Origin: Plasmodiophora brassicae
Taxonomy: Eukaryota > Endomyxa > Phytomyxea > Plasmodiophorida > Plasmodiophoridae
Assembly: GCA_039704465.1 (NCBI GenBank)
Contig: JASFAU010000001.1
Location: forward strand, 62,001-126,000
DNA length: 64,000 nucleotides
Reading direction: 5' to 3'
This document shows positions 32,061 to 43,757 of this stretch, piece after piece (within the stretch, counting starts at the first letter, position 1; each line of letters begins with the position of its first letter). The notes beneath the pieces were generated by a model that did not search any database, was not told the origin of the DNA, and saw only the letters and a program-made list of their open reading frames with translations. Made by a program: the position numbers and the translations under genes.

Positions 32061-33307
32061 AGAGTAGGTGAAACGGGCTTCCGGCGCGTGAACGCCAACG
32101 GGGCTGGTCTCCAGAGACGCGCCTCCGGTGTGTGCCACGTTTCTCTCGACGAAAATTAGTCTGCCCTGTGACGGGGCCGCTGAAGTCTGTCCCACAACCG
32201 GGGCGGATCGGATAATCGCCAAAAACCGCAACCGACGTACACCTTGGTCGTTCGCGTTCGATAATGAAGTCAACCGGATCGGCAGTCGTGGAACCCCGGA
32301 CGGACAACCGCAAAAATAATAGACCCCTGCCGCGGACTTCGCAACCTGGTGAACGGTCATCCTGCGTGGCAGATCCTGTAGATCGCGGGGATTAATCGTA
32401 TAGGACGTCGGCGCGCGCTGGCCAAATTCCTGGGTCCCGTGTCGGCCGGACCCCGAGCGTGTCTTGCCGGTGCCGGCCAGGCGACGAACGTTGCCTGGTC
32501 GGTTCAGTTCGGCGCGTCGATCCATGATGAGCGACGTCGATCGCCACGAAGCATGGCACGGTGAGCGCCATGTGTCTTTCACGCGCTGAATGAACCACGT
32601 CGGCGGATTGTCAGAAGCGACGAGACGATATCGTCTTCCAGAACGTGCTGCCTACCTATGTAGGCGGCGGCCGAGAGATGACGCGCTAGGAGGATTGGTG
32701 CCGCGCGCACAATCATCGACGGCCGGATTGGTACCGCGCGCAATGTCATTGACGTCAAGCAGTGCGACCTGAACGACACCCGCTACGTGCCGAGGTTCAA
32801 GTCGAATCTGGTGTTTGGGCAGCGCATCGTGGACTCCACGATCGAGACAACATCGAGTACTACACATTCGCCAAGCAGGCGAAGCTGGTCTTCCACCGTC
32901 TACATAGATTCTGGGCACTTCTGGGCGTCAACGCGAAGCCAGCACGATCAGTCGATGGACACGCCTTCCGCTACGAGGCCAGCACCAGCCGTCAGCATAG
33001 AGTAACGACACGAACGCGTTGAGCACGCATCCTTCCAGCAGATCAAGGCGCTCTACGACTCTGAGCTGGGGTGCCAAGGTCCGCCGGCTTCGTTAATGGT
33101 CGACTGGTGCAACCACCAACCCGATGGTTACGACTTACATGCTCAGGGTCGTCTCCGCGGACGCCTACATGACCTCTTTGCCGATACGGGTTCCCGTTCT
33201 ACATCTGCAAGTCTCTCCCTCTACCTACTCGGTTTCTTCGCCTGCTGCTGCTCGTTTTCTCTTCTGATGTCGTCGTCGACTCGATATGCTGCGATGAACG
33301 TGTTGCG
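32061..33307. other. gene-poor region with possible decayed coding sequence
   Basis: Between about 32590 and 33310 the plus strand shows protein-like fragments in changing frames (VIDVKQCDLNDTRYVPRFK; NIEYYTFAKQAKLVFHRL; FQQIKALYDSELGCQGPP) broken by stops. I do not recognise the family. It may be a pseudogene. No intact gene is supported. Confidence 0.5.
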
Positions 33308-33790
33308 CTAGAAACCGTATTCGCACTAAGCGCCAATAGTCAAAGGGATTGCAACGACGTCAATTGCCCGATCTCGGCAGGAATCGACTGCAACTGACTG
33401 GATGACAAGCACCTATCAGCACCGGTTTAGTTACCAGAAACGGTGTCACACAATGTGGCCAATACGTGCAGGTCCTCCAACGACGTCAATTGCCCGATCT
33501 CGGCAGAAATCGACTGCAACATCAAGCCCCTATCAGCAACCCGTGCTGATAAGGACTTGAGTTCCACTTAGTTGCAGCCGATTCCTGCCGAGATCGGGCA
33601 ATTGACGTCGTTGGAGGAGCTGTTCGTATTGGCCACGTTGTGTGATACCGTTTCTGGTAACTGGACCGGTGCTGTTAGGTGCTTGTCATCCAGTCAGTTG
33701 CAGTCGATTCCTGCCGAGATCGGGCAACTGACGTCGTTGGAGGACCTTTGAGTATTGGCCACATTGTGTCATACCGTTTCTGGTCACTGA
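33308..33790. repeat. large imperfect palindrome built of LRR-coding repeats
   Basis: Two arms of about 210 bases (left 33308-33520, right 33571-33785) are inverted copies of each other, with a symmetry centre near 33541. Each arm holds copies of a 126-bp unit (left copies start at 33352 and 33478 on the minus sense, right at 33572 and 33698). Read in the coding sense each unit contains an LRR segment (LQSIPAEIGQLTSLEEL) followed by about 25 other residues in frame. The last right copy stops after SLEDL, so no long LRR protein remains. The RNA or single strand would fold into a long hairpin. Confidence 0.85.
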
Positions 33791-34026
33791 ACCGGGTGCT
33801 GATAGGTGTGGGTCGCGTACAACGTCGTCGCCGCGGGGCTATGGGCCCAACGTCCGCCAGGCACCCCCTGTTGACAACGGCGACGTATGCCAGGACAGGG
33901 TCACATCGGTTCAGCGTCCCTATGCGGCACCCCTACCAGTATTGCGGTCGGTAGCCGACGTCGACGAGCATTGATTCGGTTTATGGATATAACAGTCGAA
34001 CCGTAGATCCTATGCAGTCTGACAAA

Positions 34027-34798
34027 TCACGACGACGACGCCGGCAGTGGGTGAAATTTCGCGATGTGCGTCTTCAGCGACGATTTGTGTCGGAACCTCT
34101 TCTCGCAATGCTCACAGTCGAACTTTGCGCCTTCCGTACTAAACGGTACACGGCTGTGAGCAACGTAATTTCCATCAGTGCATACTGAAATTCGTCTTAC
34201 TGGACCGTCAGATGCGACGTCAAATTGCCCTGTGGATTCCAAATAGCACACGTTAGACTGATGAGCACAATGCATTCCGGCGAACACATGATCGGAATCA
34301 AACCTTCATGGCAAACGTCTTTCTGCAGATGGAACACTCGTACGGCCTGTCGCCGCTGTGGAAGCGCTGATGGTTGGACAACGAGAACGACGTGGCGAAG
34401 TCCTTGCCGCAGACCGTGCAATGGTATGATCGTTCGCCGGTGTGCACCCGCATGTGCTTCGTCAGGACCGACCGCCTGCCGAACGCCTTCCGGCAGATCG
34501 TGCACTCGAACGGCCTACGCGTGCGTCAGACCGGGAGCACCACACGAGCGAACCACATCCCGTACTTGTCGCCGGTATGGATACGCGCGTGCTTGCTGAG
34601 GTTGCACTTCTGCGTGAACGTCTTCATGCAGACGTCGCAGGTGAACGGCCGATCCGGGTTATGGACTCGCATGTGGCGTTCAACCTGCGCGCGCGTCGGG
34701 AATACCTTGTCGCACTGGCTGCACGGGAACTCCTGCTCGACGACGTGGGCGAACATGCTCGGGAACGGCGGCAAGGGACCTCGCTGCGCCGCCATCAT
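34027..34798 (-). CDS. C2H2 zinc-finger protein B
   Basis: Four exons: 34566-34798, 34304-34514, 34201-34229 and 34027-34153; total 600 nt, about 199 residues. Fingers: CSQCDKVF, CDVCMKTF, CTICRKAF, CTVCGKDF, CSICRKTF and CEHCEKRF. Intron 34515-34565 interrupts HTGDK|P at the same codon phase as in gene A. The 29-nt exon 34201-34229 matches the microexon of gene A in length and position, and the second exon is 211 nt in both. The start at 34798 or the next codon (MMAAQRG) is the first ATG before finger 1. Same strand as gene A, about 2 kb upstream; clearly a duplicate. Confidence 0.85.
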
Positions 34799-35399
34799 CC
34801 GTAGGGATCGCGCGCCCTGGGACAAGGATCCCGCCGACCGCGACCGCCACCGTTCGGGTTCGGCCCGCCCAACTTCCAGCCCGCCGCGCGGGAAGACAGC
34901 ACCGAAAGAAACCGCGTACCGGAGTGAGTGTCACGCGCAAGTCCGTGGCCTGTCTCCAATTCCAAAAAACGAAACTAGGTACACGGACTGGCGGCCGGGC
35001 GCGCGACTCGAGGCACAGTCGCGCGCCGCAGCGACAAGTCCAGCGCTGGCGACAGGCGGTCCCAGGCGCAGCTACACCTGACGCGCACAGGTCACCGTCT
35101 GCCGGCAGGAACGACGTGCGATCCCTCGCACCGTTACAGGTAGCCCGGTTGGCTGCCGTTTGTTGGCCGCCACGTTCGTTAGTTGGCGCGAATACGGCTC
35201 GCATTCTCCTAATTAACGCAAGGTGGTACCCGACCGTACTCTGGCGCAGGCCTAGTAACTTCAACTACATGGAGTGGAGTCAATCGACCAAGGTCGTACC
35301 GCAGCTGCCCGGCACCGGCTTGCCGTTGGGCGCTCGCAGCGGACGTCCATGCACACAGGCGTCGCATTGCCTGGCAGTTATCAACCCGACAATATTACT
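34799..35399. other. intergenic, no gene seen
   Basis: It lies between the start of zinc-finger gene B and the stop of the PPR gene. Open frames are short and have no family features. Confidence 0.5.
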
Positions 35400-36839
35400 T
35401 TAGACACCCGCGACAGACAGGCAGGCACTGGCCGAGTCGAACGCCGACACTAGAGCTGGGTCGTCACGCAGGCGTGCGTCGTCCAGGAGCATGTTCAACG
35501 TATTACGATCCGAGCATCGAGCACATGCGGCGACGAGCGAGCACAGGGCCGCCGCCGTCACCGGGACGTTGCGTTCCTGCATGGCATGGAGGACGAAGAG
35601 AGCGCGCGGAATGGAATCCGCTCTGGCGAACGCCGACAGGGCACTGTTGCACGCCGACGGGTGTCGGTCGGCAACGTGGTACCGTTCGAACGTGTCGATT
35701 GCACGCGGCAGCATGCCGGCGCGGCAGTACGCGACGACCATGGCGTTGTACGTCGGTGCGTCCGGGGAGTCGATGCAGTGGAAGACGCGTTCGGCAAGGG
35801 CGATGTTGCCGAATCGACTGTAGGCGGAGATGAAGGAGCAGGCAACATACCCGTCGAGGACGTCCGGGTGCTTCGAAACGTATTGGTCCAATACACGAAG
35901 GGACGCAAGACGGGTAGACTTGACGACCAGCTGGCTAAGCGCTGTGCTGTCGACGAGAACGTCTCTGGCAACCATCATGTCGAACACGGTGAACGCTTGC
36001 AGGATGTGGCCAGCGTTGGCCAGAACGCAGAGCAGGTGGTTGAACAGGCCTTCTGTCGGCGGTAGGCCGATGCCGTCCATCAGGTCGAGCGTCGAGATCG
36101 CCCGACTGTACCTGGACTCGGCCAGCAGCACCTTAACGAGATTGGCGAACACACGATGGTTCCTGGTGGGTGCGCCCGTGCGCCTGGACCGAATCACATC
36201 CAGGAGCTGTTCGGCGACATTGGCCGACTTGGTGGATTCGGCGCAGCACGCCGCGAAGATCGACAGGAGACGTTCACTGAATTCCACTGCGTTCTCGATG
36301 GCGTCCTGGACGAGGAACAACGCATCCCCGGGACGTTGTGCGACCCGGCAGGAATGCGCCAACGTGAACAGGACGTCGTGTGACCTCGGGCCGTGTTCCC
36401 GGTACACGTCGATGGACTCGTCGAGAAGATGGCGGCCCGCACGTTGACATGCGCTCAGGAACGTGCAGAAGAGACCGTCGTCGTTGGAGACGGGAACCCC
36501 GACGGACACGGCCGTCCGGAGGACCTGGGGCGCTTTCGACGGCAGGTGCCGTCTGCAGAACATCATCATGGTCATGAAGAGACGGACATCGACGGGGCAT
36601 CCCAGTCGAAGGACGTGCTGGAACACAGCCCAGCCGCGGTGCGCGTCGTCATCGTGGCGAAGTGCGCGTATGGCCATCCCCATCGACGGGCGCTTCAGGA
36701 ACGACTCGAACCAGTGCCACTGCCGATGGTGCAACCCGATCGGCACGGATGCCATCACGGGAGGCGATGCACGTGCACGTCGTTGCGCAGCAGCAGCACC
36801 CGTGCAGAACGCCGCCTTCACAGCAACACGACGATGCAT
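35400..36839 (-). CDS. pentatricopeptide-repeat protein, probably mitochondrial
   Basis: An intronless 479-residue frame. The N-terminus is Arg/Ala-rich with no acids (MHRRVAVKAAFCTGAAAAQR), as in mitochondrial presequences. The body is a PPR solenoid; clear units include RVFANLVKVLLAESRYSRAI, EGLFNHLLCVLANAGHILQA and PTYNAMVVAYCRAGMLPRAI, each about 35 residues. No extra C-terminal domain (no DYW or SMR). Known role of the family: sequence-specific binding of organellar RNA for processing, stability or translation. The start at 36839 gives the presequence directly. Confidence 0.87.
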   Translation of the reverse strand: MHRRVAVKAAFCTGAAAAQRRARASPPVMASVPIGLHHRQWHWFESFLKRPSMGMAIRALRHDDDAHRGWAVFQHVLRLGCPVDVRLFMTMMMFCRRHLPSKAPQVLRTAVSVGVPVSNDDGLFCTFLSACQRAGRHLLDESIDVYREHGPRSHDVLFTLAHSCRVAQRPGDALFLVQDAIENAVEFSERLLSIFAACCAESTKSANVAEQLLDVIRSRRTGAPTRNHRVFANLVKVLLAESRYSRAISTLDLMDGIGLPPTEGLFNHLLCVLANAGHILQAFTVFDMMVARDVLVDSTALSQLVVKSTRLASLRVLDQYVSKHPDVLDGYVACSFISAYSRFGNIALAERVFHCIDSPDAPTYNAMVVAYCRAGMLPRAIDTFERYHVADRHPSACNSALSAFARADSIPRALFVLHAMQERNVPVTAAALCSLVAACARCSDRNTLNMLLDDARLRDDPALVSAFDSASACLSVAGV

Positions 36840-37108
36840 TCGCGCGCTAAACCTGGAGCCAGCGGCGTCCGCGTGCAGGTAGACCAGTCAGCAATTAAAG
36901 CATACCCGCACAGTTTCGAGCAACAGCAGCCCAGCCTGGATTTGGGGGACCAACAACGACCGGCAGCCCCCTTGTGTTTGGCAACACGGTTGCAACGTGG
37001 GCCTGGACCGGTTTCACGAGGAGGCGGGCAGCTGGACAGCTGGACCCACGCGCGTCGCCCAGTCGAAGCTGCACCCCCCGGAAATGTGCGTGGCGAAGAA
37101 GTTGCGTC

Positions 37109-37814
37109 ATGGCCACGTTGGCGACCGACGACAAAGGCAGTCTGTTCTCCATGCCAGCGTTGCCGGGAGCCGAGGAGATATCCGGTGGCGGCGTGCTAGC
37201 CTGCCCTGACTGTTCGAAGGCGTTCTCGTGTCAGTCGCTTCTCGAACGACACGCTCGCGTGCACAGCGGCGAACGCCCGTTCACATGCAACGTTTGCCTA
37301 AAGTCGTTCTCGCAGGTAGAATAACCCAGAACACCGAATCTGTCATCGGCAGACCTATTCTAATTCGCCAACGTCAGTCCTGCAACCTCGTCGCACATCG
37401 TCGCATCCATTCTGGTGACAGGTACGCTGAGGCACTCCGAGGAAACCGGACGCGTCTGACAGGTGCCCTGCGTATAGGCCGTTTGAGTGTGGCATCTGCA
37501 GACGGTCGTTTTCGCAGTCGTCGTCGCTCGTCAAGCATAGGCGGGTACATACGGGCGAACGTCCTTACCGCTGCACCGTCTGCAACAAGGCGTTCGCGAC
37601 GTCGTTCACGCTGACGAACCATCAGCGATGTCACTCGGGCGACCGGCCGTACCAGTGCGAGATCTGCAACAAGACGTTCCTGCAGAAAGGCAACCTGTTC
37701 TCGCATGCGGCCACGCACGAGGACGCCAAGTACGCCTGCGACCGGTGCGACCGGAAGTTCCGGCAGAAATCGTCGCTGAAAGCGCATGTCGCCAAAGTAC
37801 ACACGGCGACGTGA
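37109..37814 (+). CDS. C2H2 zinc-finger protein C
   Basis: Three exons: 37109-37315, 37378-37421 and 37478-37814; total 588 nt, about 195 residues. Fingers: [40 protein letters not shown] and CDRCDRKF. Intron 37422-37477 splits HSGDR|P exactly where genes A and B have an intron; intron 37316-37377 (between SFSQ and SCNL) is found only here. The last two fingers are contiguous, so this copy lacks the microexon arrangement of A and B. Opposite strand to A and B. Confidence 0.85.
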
Positions 37815-38395
37815 TATCGCCGCCCCAGCGGACGTTACTGTGAGCCCCCTCCGTCGGCCGTGTAACGCGCCGCCCCGATCCAGAAGAAGGCGGTACTGTA
37901 CGGGTGGTCGGGCCCGGACGTCGCGGCCCGTCTGGTGTGAACCATCAGTCAGTGTAACGCAACCCGGTGTGGGGCCCACCCACCGCGTGTGACTTGTTTT
38001 ATCAGCGCCGGCGTTCGCCTATTGTGTCATTGGGCGGCGTGCGGGCATCGGCCGGCACATAAGGCGGGCGAACAGCGGCTGAGCGGCGTCGTAGGCAGCA
38101 TCGGGAAACTGCGCGTGTTGCTGCGTGCGGGGTATTCCGGGCGCCGAACACAGGCCGCTGACGGCAGAAGCTGTATCGGACAGTCGAGCTGCAGCCCCAG
38201 GGCGGCGCGCGCTCCCCATCCTCGGTACCTGATCCAGTCGCGGCGCGCACACCCGCCAACTACCGGGGCGGGCCATTACGCACCCTCGGCCAGTGCAGTG
38301 ACGTCACCGGGCCACGCGCGTGAATCATCATCCGGTCCTGATCCGGTCAGGCACCCATTGTGCAGTCGGGCGGCGAGCGCGCCACCATTCCCGCA
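37815..38395. other. intergenic, promoter side of zinc-finger gene D
   Basis: No gene supported. It separates two plus-strand zinc-finger genes. Confidence 0.5.
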
Positions 38396-39202
38396 ATGCC
38401 GTCCGACGATCGGAACGGGCTCGTCGATGAGCTCGCCAGGGCAACCGAGTACTTGACGCCTGAACCGGCCCCGGCCGCCAACGACGCCGGCGCCACGGCC
38501 GACGGCGACTCGTCACCGGCACCAACGTCGCCGGTGTCGTCGCCTACCGCCGCGTCTGCGTCTCGGCCGCCGTCCGGTAACGAGCTGCCCTGCGCACATT
38601 GCGACAAGGTGTTCCCGTCCAAGTCGCAGCTGGACCGGCACGCCCGGGTACACAGCGGCGAACGCCCGTTCCAGTGCCCGGTCTGCCTCAAGTCGTTCTC
38701 GCAGCGCTGCAACCTGACGACCCATTCGCGGATCCACACCGGCGACAAACCGTTCGAGTGCACCGTCTGCAGGAAAGCGTTCTCGCAGACGTCGGCGCTG
38801 GCCAAACACAAACGCGTACATACGGGCGAGCGCCCGTACGGGTGCAATATTTGCGGGAAGGCGTTCGCCACGTCGTTCACGCTGTCGAACCACCAGCGGT
38901 TCCACTCGGGCGACCGCCCGTACGAGTGCACGATCTGCAGGAAAACGTTCGCCCAGAAGGGCAACCTGTTCTCCCATACGGCCGTGCACCACCAGGGCGC
39001 CAAGTTCGAGTGCGACCAGTGCGATAAGACGTTCCGGCAGAAGTCGTCGCTGAAGGCGCACATCGGCAGAGTACATAGTGGGCAAGGGGCGCCCGTGGCG
39101 CTGGGCGCCGCCGGCAACGATGGGCCGACGGTCGGCAGCGTCGCCCCCGCCATCATAGACCTGGCGGTCGCCGCGGCTCAACTACAGAACCAATCGACAT
39201 GA
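38396..39202 (+). CDS. C2H2 zinc-finger protein D, intronless
   Basis: A single exon of 268 residues. I start at the ATG at 38396 (MPSDDRNG). After an Ala/Pro/Thr-rich N-terminus come six fingers: CAHCDKVF, CPVCLKSF, CTVCRKAF, CNICGKAF, CTICRKTF and CDQCDKTF, with canonical TGE/DR/KP linkers (HTGDKPFECT, HTGERPYGCN). The finger order and the diverged fifth-to-sixth linker match genes A-C, but all introns are missing. The C-terminus is a hydrophobic Ala-rich tail (PAIIDLAVAAAQL). Likely the best preserved functional paralogue; nuclear regulator of unknown target. Confidence 0.9.
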   Translation: MPSDDRNGLVDELARATEYLTPEPAPAANDAGATADGDSSPAPTSPVSSPTAASASRPPSGNELPCAHCDKVFPSKSQLDRHARVHSGERPFQCPVCLKSFSQRCNLTTHSRIHTGDKPFECTVCRKAFSQTSALAKHKRVHTGERPYGCNICGKAFATSFTLSNHQRFHSGDRPYECTICRKTFAQKGNLFSHTAVHHQGAKFECDQCDKTFRQKSSLKAHIGRVHSGQGAPVALGAAGNDGPTVGSVAPAIIDLAVAAAQLQNQST

Positions 39203-39267
39203 AACGAATACACTGCCGGCACAAGGCAGCTAGCTGGTTTCCCCCTGTATCGGTCGGCCCGGGGCGC

Positions 39268-42200
39268 TTAGGCGACGAGGCGTGTCGACCTGCGCAGGCA
39301 GATCCGGGACAGCAGCTGTTCGTAGGCGACGGATCCGACAAAGTCGCCGATCATCAGCAGCGCCAGGTCGTATCGGAACGCGCCGGCAGGCATGGCGTGC
39401 AGTTCGAGGAACTCGTTCAGCTCGGGCATCATCTCGACGGTCGCACCCAGCAGGAACGCGCCGGCGCTCATCAGCGCCCGGAGCAGCGCCTTGTTCTCGG
39501 CCAGGCTGGCCATGAACGGGTGGCCCTTGTAGTTGGCGGCGAACGTCGCCAGCGTCATGGACGACGACACCAGGTAGACGACCGTGTTGAGGACGTTCGG
39601 GGTAAACTCGCCATCTGGGTTCAGCGACGCCGCGTCCGTTGGGGCGTACGGTTTCGCCCAGGAGACGGCCGTGATCAGCGCGCACAGGTGGATGCAGAAC
39701 TGGCCGACGATCGACAGGAACATCTGGACGGTGAAGACGGACGACTGCGGGCGCTCCGCCGACAGACGATCCAGCGGTTTGGCACGCGATATGAACAGGA
39801 ACATCATGGCGACGCACATGCCCGTACAGGTCATCTGCGTGTCGCCGAGCTTGACGCCGTCTAGGTACAGGACCGACAGCGAGTACGCCGACACGAGGCA
39901 CTGCAGCGCCAGGATCTGATACATCTGCATGGTGGTGACCAGCGTGCATCGTCCCTGGCGAACAATGTCGAGGCAGCAGTCGACCTGGCTCCGTTTCGAC
40001 GTGAACGGCGCCGCGACGGACGCATCGCCTAACGGAACGACGCTGGGGCCGTCGGACAGGTCCTCCATGAGACGATCGCGAAGCGCTCCCGGAGGTGGGG
40101 CCCCGCGACGAGATCCAGCGACACGACGCGACGAAACAGTCGCAGGAGCAGAACCGGCACTAGACGCTGACTTGCTCTTCTCCCTGCTGCGCACGACAGA
40201 CGTCAATGGGTGCAGCGCCTTAACAGGCAACGAGGCGCGCGCGCCTACTTTGTCGTCGGGGCCTTACTGCTGTACTCCGAGGCAGACGCGAGCAGGGCGA
40301 CGCCGACGTGCGCTTGCTTCAGGGCACCAATGTCGTTCGTACCGTCACCGCACATCAGAGTCACTCGACCAGACGACTTCAGCGACGTGATGATGGTCTG
40401 CTTCTGGTCAGGCGACACACGTGCGAAAACGGACGTTGCACGAATGAGTCGGCTGCGCTGCTCGTCGTCGACGATCGCACCAAGGGCGGCACCGGTGACG
40501 CAGAGTGACGCGCGGAACGGTGGGACAATCTTCTTGCCGTCGAACGGTGTTGCACTTGCATCATCCGTTACGGCGATCCAGTCCAGGCCGCTGTCATCTG
40601 CCGAATGAACCATTAACCAGCAGCAGCCAGCGACGAAACCAATCGACCTAACCAGATCGAGGGGTAAGAATAACGGCAGGAGCCTCCGACGGTATGATCG
40701 TCAAACGCCTGGATACCTCGCAGGCGGTCAGCGCGTGATCACCCTGCGACCGTGGATCACGTTAGCCAGGAGACATAGGCTACGGGTTCCACGTCACGTA
40801 CCGTGATCATGACAACATGGTGTGAGCTGCTACGGAAAGCCTTCACCGTCGATTGCGACAAGGGCTTGATCGGGCTCTGGAGGACCATAAAGCCGACGAA
40901 GATCAGATCCCGTTCGACTTCGCGCCTTTCGAGTTGCATCGCTTGCGATTCGTTGACAACAGCGTGGTTTCCAACGCGGAGATGCCTGTACGCCATCGCG
41001 AGAACACGACAGCCGAGCCTCGAGAAGTGACGATGCACGCAGTCGAAATCGGGAGGGACAGAACAGCACAGTTCGGCAATAGCTTCGGGTGCCCCTTTAG
41101 AAACAACGGCCGACTCCGAGTCATTGACATTGATGATACACGTCATCCGGCGCAGCGCTGATACGGATGGTTAAACAATGGAAGAACCGCCATAAAGTCG
41201 ATGCTGACCTGATTCAAATGCAAACCGGCGAACAATCCGAAGTTGCTCTCCCTGACCGCGAACCGAATTAACGCCAGCATTCGATCCCGACGTCTGCCAG
41301 CCAACAGCAGAGAGAGCCGCCTTTTCGAGAGGGTCGCCGACTAGGCCACCGTCGAGATGGACCAGGCTGTGACACGTCCCGATGACTCTTCTTGACCATA
41401 TTGGCGCTTGGTCGGCAGGACATAACTGCCAGAGGATTCAGCACGCAACGGTAACCCAACCACCTGTTGATACGTACGTCAAACTTATCGTCCGGTTCGT
41501 AGTCGGGAGGTGCCGAGCACGCAACACCGAGGAATTCAAAGGTGTCGTCGGTGAGCGTGCCGGTCTTATCGAAGCAGACGGTGTCAACGGCCCCGGCGAA
41601 CGGAATCCGAAATGGTTCCGTGCAGAAGATACGCTTCTGCATCAACGCCGAGAGCGAAGTGTTCACGGCAAGCGACAGTTCCATAGGAAGCTCGGGCGGC
41701 ACGACCGACGTGACAATCATGATGCAGTTCAGGATGAGCTTCGCACGCGACCGCGTTGGGTCATACCAGGAGTGAATCAGAACGTATCCGGCAGCAACGA
41801 TCGCGAACAGCAGCAGGCACGCAATGAACAGGAAGGATTCGGCGTTGTTCACAGTGACGCGCTCGGTTGAGCACAGAATCGTCGACAGAAGCCGTCCTTG
41901 CGACGTGTGAAAGCCAGTCCTGAGAACGTATACGATGCAACCACCGTCGGCGGGACGTTTGACGGACGCGGGCCCCGTCTCTGTCATCGAATGAACAATG
42001 ACGCGCGTGCCACCGAAGATCGCGTGAGCCTTATCAGCACCGTCAATGTCCAATGGTTTGGACAGTTCACCGGACGCTGCCAGCGGCTCTTTGAGCTACA
42101 CAGCGACAGCGTTAGTTGCACGGCGGCGCTGTCAGCAGGCACGCAATAAGCAAACCTGTGGAACGGATTCGCCCGTAAGAAGCGACTCGTCGACAACGCA

Positions 42201-43450
42201 GTGTCCGCGTATGAGGACAACGTCACAAGGAACGTTTCGGACCAGGCCTTCTCCATATCGTTTCAAAGACAACAGGTCCCCGGGAAGCAGTTCAGAGGTG
42301 GACACGGTTCTCCAGCGACCGGCGCGGTACACGGTGACTTCATACGGCGCCGCCCGCATACTCCTGACTTGCTCCATTGACACTGTACGATGGGATGAGG
42401 AGCCCTGGGAGAATTCACGCACGACGATGACGCCTGACCTAGGCGGCGTTTCACGACAGACATCTCGAAGAGAACCAACATACACAGGGTCAACAGTGAG
42501 TAATACCAGTACTCGTCCAGAAGCCAGAGGCCGACGCAGAACATTTGGAAGACGAAGAACGGGGCGGTGGCGTGCTCGGCAAAGAGTGTCGAAAACAAAG
42601 GTAGCGGGACGTCGAATAGGTTCAGGCCGTACTTCGATCGCTTGATAAACATTTCGTCATCGTCGTGACCAAGACCCTGTGCCCGAACATAGTGCTGACG
42701 AGCGTGCGCCGTCGGGAAGTCAAGCTCGACAAACGCGGAATGATCCTGCGACCATATGAATTTCCGTCGTTGGTGGGTGAACCCGCGCTGCCCTGCGATT
42801 TTCTGCACACCAGTGAGCGCGCCATCGATATAGGTAACCAGAGCATCCAGAACAGACCTCAATCTTGCATAGAGACCACGACGACGTTGGTGAAGGTTTA
42901 ACGGCAACGGCAGTCGCGTGACGGACGGATCGCACGCGACGGTACCTGATGAAGCATTTGAGAGACACCGACCTGCGTGACCAGGGTCAGAGTCGGGCAA
43001 ACGGCGGCGATACACGGGCACGTACCAGCTGGTCGACAGGATGGTGATTCCATGACAGGCGACCAGCAATATGCAGGAGACGAACACGAGAATCGTATGC
43101 GTGCTCCAGCCATCCATGAACGCCAATGGGGATTTACTCGGCGCCGTGGCGCTCGTCGCCATCGTTGCGTTGAAATCGGCCATTTCTGTGATATTCACAA
43201 CGGCGCTGCTGTCATCGACTGCGGCTTCGACGACGGCCTCAGGGCTGGGCGACACGGTGGTCACCTCGGTCGACACGTCGACCGATGGCGACGTCACCAC
43301 GGCATAGATGGCCGCCAGGGCGATCGCATACCCAATCACGAACGGCCCGACGTCGAGTCGCGCCGGCGAGTACCGCGGCAGGCGCCGGTACAGGCGCGAT
43401 GTGAACACGGACGGCGACTGCACGACCGTGTCGGACGGTATGTCCAGCAT
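39268..43450 (-). CDS. P5A-type ATPase (ATP13A1/Spf1 family)
   Basis: Multi-exon gene. Introns placed: 42383-42438, 42096-42155, 41426-41477, 41158-41208, 40744-40801, about 40597-40652, and one near 40195-40270. Family marks: [20 protein letters not shown] at the first P5A helices, actuator loop [10 protein letters not shown], the P5 signature [16 protein letters not shown], phosphorylation motif [69 protein letters not shown] and C-terminal helices ([20 protein letters not shown]). All catalytic motifs are intact. Known role: ER dislocase removing mistargeted transmembrane helices. Start at the ATG at 43450. An unusual lumenal insert (about residues 50-110, Ser/Thr/Val-rich) separates the first two hydrophobic segments. 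Confidence 0.93.
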
Positions 43451-43757
43451 GATGCACCGGTTGCAGTCTGGGCCACGCCCGCCGCCGCGCCGCGAAAAAA
43501 ATCAAGATGGACAATGGTCGTGCGCCTGTTTTGCCGCACTCGTCCTACCGGGTCGGCCGTCAACTTCCAGACGACGACCAAAAACGCTGTCAAACAGTCC
43601 ATTTGTCCTGACCCGCGAGAACGACCCGGCGGAAACAGTCGACTTCGAGGAACACGCAACAGAACACCTGATCAACTGCGTTTCTAATTATCGCAAACGC
43701 ATCAACTCCCAGGTGTGTTTTTATGAATCACGACGACGATGCGGCTGAGAAATGGCC
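43451..43757. other. intergenic, likely P5A ATPase promoter
   Basis: It lies between the ATPase start and the stop of the next minus-strand gene. No gene features seen. Confidence 0.5.
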
